From an uncultured Selenomonadaceae bacterium (lineage in GTDB: Bacteria > Bacillota > Negativicutes > Selenomonadales > Selenomonadaceae): a stretch of DNA of 6,320 nucleotides. The translations under genes were made by a program, and so were the position numbers. This document shows positions 1 to 5,126 of this stretch, piece after piece. The DNA is taken from NCBI GenBank assembly GCA_905236145.1, contig CAJOOE010000152.1:1-6320 (forward strand). Reading direction: 5' to 3'. The notes beneath the pieces are model-generated. The model did not search any database. It saw only the letters and a program-made list of their open reading frames with translations, and was not told the origin of the DNA. Each line of letters starts with the position of its first letter. Within the stretch, counting starts at the first letter, position 1.

Positions 1-545
1 ATTTCCCGGTGAACGGCGGCTTGCATTTAAAGGAAGTCGCTATGGGAAAAAATCTTGCCGATTACGATTCACTTGTCGTCTTGACACATTTCAAAGGTCA
101 TGCCATGGGCGGTTTCGGCGGCAGTCTGAAAAATATTGCGATCGGCTGTGCGTCCGGGAAAGTCGGCAAGCGTCAAGTTCATGGATTGGAAGATTACGGA
201 AAATGGGTTACCGGAGAACTTTTAATGGAACTTATGGCTGACAGCGGCAAGGCGATTTGCGATCACTTCGGCAAGAAAATTGTCTATTTGAATGTTATGC
301 GTCGCATGAGCGTGGACTGCGATTGTGCCGGAGTTTCTGCGGCGGAACCGACAATGGCCGACATCGGCATTTGTGCGTCAACCGACATTCTTGCGATTGA
401 CAAAGCCTGCTGCGATTTGGTATGGGCGGCTCCCGACAGTCAAGATTTGAAAAAGCGGATAGAATCGCGGCAGGGTATGCGGCAACTCACCGCGATGGAA
501 GAATTGAAAATGGGCAATCCGAATTATGAATTGATTGAAATTTAA
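1..545 (+). CDS. DUF362 domain-containing protein, C-terminal part (5' end outside window)
   Basis: The reading frame is open from the left edge (first full codon at base 3) to a TAA at 543-545, so about 181 residues of the C-terminal part are present. The GTG at base 9 has no ribosome binding site and lies inside the domain, so it is not a start. Family signatures seen: a hydrophobic strand followed by HFKGH (nt 87-101), then GGFGGSLKN and the GCASGK stretch; later DCDC (nt 315-326), an AEP..ADIG segment, and STDILAIDKACCDL near the end. These are the conserved core of DUF362 (PF04015). The family is often linked to Fe-S chemistry, and some members carry a 4Fe-4S ferredoxin module; none is visible in this half, which runs straight from the HFKGH block to the DCDC block. 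The DCDC and CC cysteines could bind a metal or cluster, but that is inference. The biochemical role is unknown. It converges on pgm and ends at a shared hairpin terminator. Confidence 0.85.
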   Translation, partial: FPVNGGLHLKEVAMGKNLADYDSLVVLTHFKGHAMGGFGGSLKNIAIGCASGKVGKRQVHGLEDYGKWVTGELLMELMADSGKAICDHFGKKIVYLNVMRRMSVDCDCAGVSAAEPTMADIGICASTDILAIDKACCDLVWAAPDSQDLKKRIESRQGMRQLTAMEELKMGNPNYELIEI

Positions 546-582
546 AATTCTCTCCGTCGAAAAAAAATTTTTTGAACGGCAT

Positions 583-625
583 AAAAAAATTCCCCTTCAA
601 ACTCTGAAGGGGAAAAATTTTTTTT
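583..625. terminator. Bidirectional rho-independent terminator between DUF362 gene and pgm
   Basis: A perfect 10-bp inverted repeat, TTCCCCTTCA (590-599) and TGAAGGGGAA (605-614), encloses a 5-nt loop. On the + strand it is followed by AAA and eight T (618-625). On the - strand the arm is followed at once by seven T (complement of A583-589). Each strand therefore reads as stem plus U-run, which suits the convergent genes on both sides. Confidence 0.9.
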
Positions 626-665
626 ATATTGCCGATTTAATTTCTTGCGTCGAAAAATTTTTTAA

Positions 666-2282
666 TCACACGACGGACGCGACAATTTCCTGTGCCTCTT
701 TTTGAATTTGTTTCAAGTGATCTTCACTGACGAAACTTTCCGCATAAACTTTGCACATATCTTCGGTGCCGGACGGACGAGCCGCAAACCAGCCTTTGTC
801 GGTGACGACTTTCAAGCCGCCGATTGATGCACCGTTGCCCGGAGCCTTTGTAAATTTACCGGTAATTTTGTCGCCGGCGAGAGTGTCGGCTTTGAGATTT
901 TCCGGAGCCAATTTTCCGAGTGCCGCTTTTTGATCCGGAGTCGCCGGAGTATCCTTGCGGGCGTAATAGAATGTGCCGAATTTGTCGGTAAGTTCTTTGT
1001 GATGTACCGCAGGATTCTTTCCGGTCTTTGCGGTAATTTCGACGGCAAGCAAGTCCATGATAATGCCGTCTTTGTCTGTCGTCCAGACGCTTGCATCTTT
1101 GCAGAGGAAGGACGCACCCGCAGACTCTTCGCCGCCGAATCCCATCGAGCCGTCAAACAAGCCGTCAACAAACCATTTAAAACCGACCGGAACTTCACAA
1201 AGTTTTCTGCCGATGTCCGCCGCAACTTTATCAATGAGCGAACTTGAAACCAAAGTCTTGCCGACCATCGCGTCTTTGCTCCAGCCCGGACGATTGGTAA
1301 AGAGGTAGCGAATTGCAACGGCGAGATAATGATTCGGATTCATCAAGCCCTGCGGGGTGACAATGCCGTGACGGTCATAATCCGTGTCGTTGCCGAAAGC
1401 GATGTCGTAATCGTCTTTCATTTTGATGAGATTTGCCATGGCGAACGGCGAGGAGCAGTCCATGCGGATTTTTCCGTCGTGATCGGGCGGCATAAAGGAG
1501 AAAGTGTAATCAATGTTGGGATTGACAACGGTAATCGGATTTTTGATTTTGTAAACTTCGTTGATGAGATCCCAGTAGAAAATTCCGGAGCCGCCGAGAG
1601 GATCGGAGCCGACTTTCAAACCGCAATTTGCAACCGCGTCCATGTCAATTACTCTTGCCAACGCCTTGACATAAGGCATCATATAATCCATGAAATGAAC
1701 GTTGTCCTGCTTAATTGCCTTTTCAAAAGTCACGCGTTTGATTTTGTCAACGCCGCCGGATTTAATGATTTCGTTTGCACGATTCTGAATTTTGGTCGTC
1801 GCCTCTGCACTTGCCGGACCGCCGGTTATCGGATCGTATTTGATGCCGCCGTCGGTCGGAGGATTGTGCGAAGGAGTTATAACGATGCCGTCGGCTTTTT
1901 TGTCGCTCTTTTTCTCAAAGTTGTGTTCCAAAATTATGCGGGAAACAACCGGAGTGGGAACGGGTTTAAAATCTTCCTGCAAGACGATTTCGACATCGTT
2001 CGCCGCCAAAACTTCAACGCAGGAACGGAGTGCCGGCTCCGAAAGTGCGTGAGTGTCCGCACCGATATACATGGGACCGGTTACGCCTTCGGCCTTGCGA
2101 TGTTCGGCGACCGCCTGTGCGATTGCAAGAATATGCGTTTCGTTGAAACTGTGAAGTTTCGAGCTGCCTCTGTGTCCGGAAGTACCGAAAGCAACACCTT
2201 GCGTTTTGTTTTCCGGATCCGGTGCGAGAGTGTAATAATCGCTGATTAAAGACGGAAGGTTCACGACGTTTTTCTTCTCCAT
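666..2282 (-). CDS. pgm: Phosphoglucomutase (alpha-D-glucose phosphate-specific)
   Basis: Predicted cytosolic enzyme interconverting glucose-1-phosphate and glucose-6-phosphate through a phosphoserine and a glucose-1,6-bisphosphate intermediate, feeding glycogen and sugar-nucleotide synthesis. The 538-residue product matches the E. coli Pgm type (about 546 aa) and shows all four alpha-D-phosphohexomutase domains in order: GTSGHRG near residues 33-39; the catalytic phosphoserine loop TPSHNPP (136-142, Ser138); the Mg-binding loop DTDYDRHG (Asp299, Asp301, Asp303); the sugar-binding loop GFGGEESAG (381-389); and the C-terminal phosphate-binding loop RPSGTED (502-508). No key residue is missing; the metal loop has Thr where Pro is common. 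The frame is open 22 codons further upstream, to an ATG at 2348, but the ATG at 2282 is preferred because GGAGG lies 8 nt upstream of it and homology begins there. It is monocistronic, with its own strong promoter, and ends convergently against the DUF362 gene. Relatives acting on mannose or glucosamine phosphates are usually shorter (about 450-460 aa), which favours true Pgm. Confidence 0.95.
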   Translation of the reverse strand: MEKKNVVNLPSLISDYYTLAPDPENKTQGVAFGTSGHRGSSKLHSFNETHILAIAQAVAEHRKAEGVTGPMYIGADTHALSEPALRSCVEVLAANDVEIVLQEDFKPVPTPVVSRIILEHNFEKKSDKKADGIVITPSHNPPTDGGIKYDPITGGPASAEATTKIQNRANEIIKSGGVDKIKRVTFEKAIKQDNVHFMDYMMPYVKALARVIDMDAVANCGLKVGSDPLGGSGIFYWDLINEVYKIKNPITVVNPNIDYTFSFMPPDHDGKIRMDCSSPFAMANLIKMKDDYDIAFGNDTDYDRHGIVTPQGLMNPNHYLAVAIRYLFTNRPGWSKDAMVGKTLVSSSLIDKVAADIGRKLCEVPVGFKWFVDGLFDGSMGFGGEESAGASFLCKDASVWTTDKDGIIMDLLAVEITAKTGKNPAVHHKELTDKFGTFYYARKDTPATPDQKAALGKLAPENLKADTLAGDKITGKFTKAPGNGASIGGLKVVTDKGWFAARPSGTEDMCKVYAESFVSEDHLKQIQKEAQEIVASVV

Positions 2283-2290
2283 TAAAAAAT

Positions 2291-2295
2291 CCTCC
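2291..2295 (-). promoter_or_regulatory. Ribosome binding site that fixes the pgm start
   Basis: Read on the - strand, AAAAAGGAGG is followed by 8 nt and ATG at 2282. The alternative upstream ATG at 2348 has no comparable Shine-Dalgarno sequence, so the longer reading is rejected. Confidence 0.85.
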
Positions 2296-2320
2296 TTTTT
2301 CAAACGACCTCTATAATTTA

Positions 2321-2338
2321 CGTCCGATTTTTCGGACG
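2321..2338 (-). other. Stem-loop in the pgm mRNA leader
   Basis: CGTCCGA (2321-2327) and TCGGACG (2332-2338) form a perfect 7-bp stem with a 4-nt loop. In the pgm transcript it lies about 25 nt upstream of the Shine-Dalgarno sequence, with no U-run after it, so it is not a terminator. A role in mRNA stability or translation is possible but not shown. The leader does not resemble a riboswitch class that I recognise. Confidence 0.5.
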
Positions 2339-2427
2339 ACTTCGACAAAATTTTTTTGCAAGAATTGTACGCCCGTTTTTTGATTTGTTGCGTTACGCTT
2401 GAATTTTCCGAATCTTTTAAAATTACT

Positions 2428-2456
2428 TTGACAGTATACCGCCAAAAAAATTTATT
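2428..2456 (+). promoter_or_regulatory. Candidate promoter for the EF-G gene, overlapping the pgm promoter
   Basis: On the + strand TTGACA (2428-2433) is a perfect -35 box, and after 17 nt TTTATT (2451-2456) matches four of six -10 bases. It occupies almost the same DNA as the pgm promoter but faces the opposite way. The -10 is weak and the leader would be about 175 nt, so this is a candidate only. No better + strand pair was found between 2460 and 2620; TAAAAT at 2508-2513 has a fair -10 but a poor -35. Confidence 0.3.
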
Positions 2457-2461
2457 GTCAA
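2433..2461 (-). promoter_or_regulatory. Sigma-A type promoter of pgm
   Basis: On the - strand a perfect -35 box TTGACA (2461-2456) is followed by a 17-nt spacer and a -10 box TATACT (2438-2433, five of six consensus bases). Transcription should start near 2426, giving a leader of about 144 nt before the pgm ATG. An A/T-rich spacer precedes the -10 box. Confidence 0.8.
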
Positions 2462-2552
2462 TTACGCCCGATTAAAAAATGGCAGGCACAAAATGAACTT
2501 TGCCGGGTAAAATTCGACACGCAAAAAAAATTTTTTTAACGCTCAAACTTTT

Positions 2553-2573
2553 CAAGCCGATTTTTCCGGCTTG
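2553..2573 (+). other. Stem-loop plus T-run in the EF-G gene leader
   Basis: CAAGCCG (2553-2559) and CGGCTTG (2567-2573) form a 7-bp stem with a 7-nt loop. Ten T follow at 2582-2591, but 8 nt separate stem and T-run, which is too far for a standard intrinsic terminator. It could be a weak attenuator or just a leader hairpin. It lies about 55 nt upstream of the Shine-Dalgarno sequence. Confidence 0.4.
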
Positions 2574-2626
2574 CAGGATAATTTTTTTTTTGAAAGAATA
2601 TATTCCGAAAATTCATTAAGTTTTAT

Positions 2627-2631
2627 GGAGG
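2627..2631 (+). promoter_or_regulatory. Ribosome binding site that fixes the EF-G start
   Basis: GGAGG lies 8 nt upstream of the ATG at 2640. The frame stays open upstream to an ATG-like start near 2571, but that start has no Shine-Dalgarno sequence and its residues (rich in Phe and Asn, encoded by the T-run) are not part of the EF-G fold. Confidence 0.85.
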
Positions 2632-2639
2632 TAGTTTTC

Positions 2640-4730
2640 ATGAAGGAATACACAAGCGAATTTATAAGAAATGTGGCGGTTGCGGGACACGGCAAGACCG
2701 GAAAGACAAGCCTTCTGGAGGCTTGCCTCTATGTAAGCGGTGCGACAAAACGCTTGGGAAAAGTTGACGACGGCACCGGCGTTTTGGATTACGAGGCAGA
2801 GGAAACGAAACGCAAAATGACAATCGGCGATTCGCTTGCCGTTACCGAGTGGAAAGATTATAAAATCAATTTCATCGACACGCCCGGTTATCCGGATTTT
2901 GTCGGCGAGGTCATGGGTGCGATGTCCGCTGCCGATTCCGCTCTGATTGTCGTCGCCGCAAATGCCGGTATCGAAGTCGAAACCGAGAAGGCTTGGAACC
3001 TTGCCGAAGAACTTCATTTGCCCCGTGCATTTTTCGTAAGCAAGCCGGACAGAGAACACGCCGATTTCGATAAGGTTTTGGACGAACTGCGGGTAAAATA
3101 CGGCTCAAACGTCGTCGCGGTACAAATTCCCATCGGCAAGGAAGATACCTTTCAAGGCGTTGCGGATTTGATTAAAATGTATGTCCGAGTTCAAAGTCAT
3201 TACGACGAGTCCGTCAAAGTCGAAATTCCGGAATACATTCAAACACGCGTCGAAGAAGAACGCGAAAAATTGATTGAGGCAGCGGCGGAATTTAACGACG
3301 AACTCATGACAAAATATTTTGACGGCGAGGAATTGGACGAGAAGGAAATTATTGAGGCTTTGGCAGAAGGCGTAAAGGCGGCAAAGATTTTCCCGGTATT
3401 CGTCGGCTCCGCCACAAAAAATATCGCAATTCAAAGACTTTTAAACGGCATTATAGAATATATGCCGGCTCCGGACGCAAAAACTTACGTCGGCACCGAC
3501 CCGAATACCGAAGACCTTGTCGAGCGTAAAGTCGGCGACAGTTTCAGCGGACAAATTTTCAAAACTCTTGTCGATCCCTTCGTCGGTCGTATGTCTTACA
3601 TTCGCGTTTTCTCCGGCGATATGAAACCCGATTCGACTTATAAACTCATCGGCGAAAAAGGCGACGGGCAGGAGCGTATCGGTGCATTGTTCACTCTGCA
3701 GGGCAAAAAACAAATTCCGGTAACCGTTGCACACGCCGGCGATATTGTCGTCACTTCAAAACTTTCTGCGGCAAAAACTTGCGACACTCTCTATGAAGGT
3801 ACACCGATTCAGTACGAGAGAATAAATTACCCGGAACCGATGCTTGCAATGTCCGTTTCCTCCGAAAAGAAAGGCGAAGAAGATAAAGTTATCGGCTCAA
3901 TCACGAAACAGATGGACGAGGATCCGACAATCAAACTTATAAAAGATCCGGAAACCAAGCAGACAATTTTGAAGGGTATCGGCGAAGTGCATTTGGATAT
4001 TCTCTGCGACAAAATTCTCCGCAAATTCGGCGTAAAAACAGTTTTGGGCGAGCCGAAAGTCGCTTACCGCGAAACAATCCGCAAGCAGGTTGAAGTTCAA
4101 GGCAAACACAAGAAACAATCCGGCGGTCACGGTCAATACGGCGACGTATGGCTCAGAATCGGCCCGAATAAAGAGCAGACCGACAAGCCTTTCAATGTCG
4201 TTTGGAAGGAAAGCATTTTCGGCGGCAGTGTTCCCCGTCAATATTTCCCCGCCGTCGAAAAAGGCACTTATGAAACTTTGGCACAGGGAATTATCGCCGG
4301 CTATCCGGTCGTCAATGTCAGCGTCGATCTTTACGACGGCTCCTATCACGCAGTCGATTCGAGTGAGGCGGCTTTTAAAACGGCGACTTCAATAGCGATT
4401 AAAAAAGGCGTTCTTGCCGCAAATCCGATTTTGCTTGAGCCGATAAACGAAATTACCGTCCTCACTCCGGATACTTACATGGGCGATATTATAGGCACTC
4501 TCAATTCAAAACGCGGCAAAGTTTTGGGAATGGAGCCGAAAGGCAAAGGAATGACTGAAGTCAAGGCTTATATCCCCGCGTCGGAACTTTACAAATACGC
4601 GACGGATTTGCGTTCGCAGACTCAGGGACGCGGCTCGTACAGCCTGAAGTTTGCCCGCTATGAGCCGATGCCGGACAAACTTGCCGAAAAGATTATTGAA
4701 GAACACAAGAAAGCTGCCGAAGAAAAATAA
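2640..4730 (+). CDS. fusA: Elongation factor G paralogue (FusA2/EF-G2 type translational GTPase)
   Basis: A 696-residue protein with the full five-domain EF-G layout. The GTPase domain has P-loop GHGKTGKTS (16-24), switch I MTIGDS with Thr61, G3 DTPGYPDF (80-87), G4 SKPD (134-137) and a GSA G5 element. Domain II begins around SGQIFKTLVDPFVGR; domain III contains the GEVHLDIL segment; domain IV has GGHGQYGDV (495-503) and the tip loop DGSYHAVDSS (566-575, with His570); domain V ends with SQTQGRGSYSL. Canonical EF-G catalyses GTP-driven tRNA-mRNA translocation and, with RRF, ribosome recycling. Here the P-loop departs from the usual AHIDAGKTT, the catalytic His of DTPGH is Tyr, and the Asn of NKxD is Ser. 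The Tyr substitution is typical of the FusA2/EF-G2 group, so this is probably a second EF-G and not the housekeeping copy, which usually sits in the rpsL-rpsG-tuf cluster; no ribosomal protein or tuf gene is present here. The retained domain IV tip suggests it still enters the ribosomal A site. It is monocistronic, with a strong terminator after it. TetM-like protection proteins were considered, but the sequence does not suggest that group. Confidence 0.92.
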   Translation: MKEYTSEFIRNVAVAGHGKTGKTSLLEACLYVSGATKRLGKVDDGTGVLDYEAEETKRKMTIGDSLAVTEWKDYKINFIDTPGYPDFVGEVMGAMSAADSALIVVAANAGIEVETEKAWNLAEELHLPRAFFVSKPDREHADFDKVLDELRVKYGSNVVAVQIPIGKEDTFQGVADLIKMYVRVQSHYDESVKVEIPEYIQTRVEEEREKLIEAAAEFNDELMTKYFDGEELDEKEIIEALAEGVKAAKIFPVFVGSATKNIAIQRLLNGIIEYMPAPDAKTYVGTDPNTEDLVERKVGDSFSGQIFKTLVDPFVGRMSYIRVFSGDMKPDSTYKLIGEKGDGQERIGALFTLQGKKQIPVTVAHAGDIVVTSKLSAAKTCDTLYEGTPIQYERINYPEPMLAMSVSSEKKGEEDKVIGSITKQMDEDPTIKLIKDPETKQTILKGIGEVHLDILCDKILRKFGVKTVLGEPKVAYRETIRKQVEVQGKHKKQSGGHGQYGDVWLRIGPNKEQTDKPFNVVWKESIFGGSVPRQYFPAVEKGTYETLAQGIIAGYPVVNVSVDLYDGSYHAVDSSEAAFKTATSIAIKKGVLAANPILLEPINEITVLTPDTYMGDIIGTLNSKRGKVLGMEPKGKGMTEVKAYIPASELYKYATDLRSQTQGRGSYSLKFARYEPMPDKLAEKIIEEHKKAAEEK

Positions 4731-4759
4731 TTTTTAACCGTTAATGTCACGACGGACAG

Positions 4760-4799
4760 AGGGATAAGGGAAAATTTCAAACTCTCCCTTATCCTTTTT
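4760..4799 (+). terminator. Rho-independent terminator after the EF-G gene
   Basis: GGATAAGGGA (4762-4771) pairs perfectly with TCCCTTATCC (4785-4794) around a 13-nt loop, and the 3' arm runs straight into TTTTTG and further T. It starts about 30 nt after the EF-G stop codon and isolates that gene from the kor operon. The small palindrome TTAAC-C-GTTAA (4734-4744) lies between the stop and the terminator. Confidence 0.9.
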
Positions 4800-4812
4800 G
4801 TTTTGAGTAAAA

Positions 4813-4852
4813 CTTTCCACCTTTCCACCTTTCCGCAATGTATACTTTCCGG
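4813..4852. repeat. Phased 8-nt CTTTCC repeats upstream of the korD promoter
   Basis: CTTTCCAC (4813), CTTTCCAC (4821) and CTTTCCGC (4829) are three tandem 8-nt units. After one 8-nt gap a fourth, CTTTCCGG, starts at 4845, still in the same 8-nt register. The array ends 5 nt before the -35 box of the korD promoter. It may be a regulator binding site or a slippage-derived repeat; I do not recognise a known operator. Confidence 0.6.
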
Positions 4853-4857
4853 AAAAA

Positions 4858-4885
4858 TTGAAAAAATTTTTTTGCGTGGTATAAT
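4858..4885 (+). promoter_or_regulatory. Sigma-A promoter of the korDAB operon (extended -10)
   Basis: TTGAAA (4858-4863) is followed by a 16-nt spacer and a perfect TATAAT (4880-4885), with the extended -10 TG dinucleotide at 4877-4878. Transcription should begin near 4892, about 28 nt before the korD ATG. The spacer contains an A6T7 tract (4861-4873). Confidence 0.8.
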
Positions 4886-4919
4886 GCAACGGTATTTAAA
4901 AAATTTTGGAGGGTTCTAA

Positions 4920-5126
4920 ATGAAGTCGGAGTTCACTCTCAAACTTGAACGGTGCAAGGGTTGCGGAATATGTGTTGCATTTTGCCCGAAACAAGTCTTG
5001 GCATTGGATAAACTCGGAAAAGTTTATGTTGCGAATCACGAAAATTGTATTGCCTGCGGACAATGTGAACTGCGTTGCCCGGACTACGCAATTTTCATGG
5101 ACAAGATAAAGGAGGCGGCAAAATGA
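4920..5126 (+). CDS. korD: 2-oxoacid:ferredoxin oxidoreductase, delta (ferredoxin-like) subunit
   Basis: A 68-residue dicluster ferredoxin. Two complete CxxCxxCxxxCP motifs are visible: Cys12, 15, 18, 22 with Pro23, and Cys43, 46, 49, 53 with Pro54, so two [4Fe-4S] clusters are expected. There is no signal peptide or membrane segment; it is cytosolic. In KorABCD-type enzymes this subunit carries electrons from the TPP/[4Fe-4S] catalytic core to external ferredoxin. The start is supported by GGAGG at 4908-4912, 7 nt before the ATG, and by the promoter just upstream. Its stop codon overlaps the korA start (ATGA, 5123-5126), so the two are translationally coupled, which is the main reason to call it an oxidoreductase subunit and not a free ferredoxin. 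Confidence 0.9.
   Translation: MKSEFTLKLERCKGCGICVAFCPKQVLALDKLGKVYVANHENCIACGQCELRCPDYAIFMDKIKEAAK

Larger units (their letters stand above)
2283..2639. other. Divergent intergenic region between pgm and the EF-G gene
   Basis: This 357-nt stretch has no convincing coding content. It holds the pgm Shine-Dalgarno sequence and leader stem-loop (2321-2338), the pgm promoter (2433-2461), an overlapping weaker + strand promoter candidate (2428-2456), A-tract/T-tract blocks at 2347-2357, 2444-2453 and 2523-2537, a second stem-loop (2553-2573) followed by ten T (2582-2591), and the Shine-Dalgarno sequence of the EF-G gene (2627-2631). Two 5-codon ATG frames at 2479 and 2493 have no ribosome binding site and are not called. 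Confidence 0.7.

Noticed and set aside
1329..2249. Long open frame (306 codons) on the + strand opposite pgm
   Set aside because: It is antisense to a clearly real gene with all catalytic motifs, its translation resembles no known family, and it has no ribosome binding site. Long antisense frames are a by-product of the codon use in pgm.
2312..2317. TATAAT on the + strand as a promoter reading toward the EF-G gene
   Set aside because: No -35 box at a workable distance; it lies in the A/T-rich pgm leader and is likely chance.
2283..2348. N-terminal extension of pgm by 22 residues to an upstream ATG
   Set aside because: The extension covers the leader stem-loop and the GGAGG site that serves the ATG at 2282, and its residues do not match the start of the Pgm family.
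2480..2503. Sigma-54 type promoter (TGGC...TTGC)
   Set aside because: The GG and GC elements are much further apart than the fixed -24/-12 spacing, so it cannot be a functional sigma-54 site.
4841..4846. TATACT as a second -10 box upstream of korD
   Set aside because: No -35-like sequence lies 15-19 nt upstream, while the TTGAAA-N16-TATAAT pair downstream is far better.
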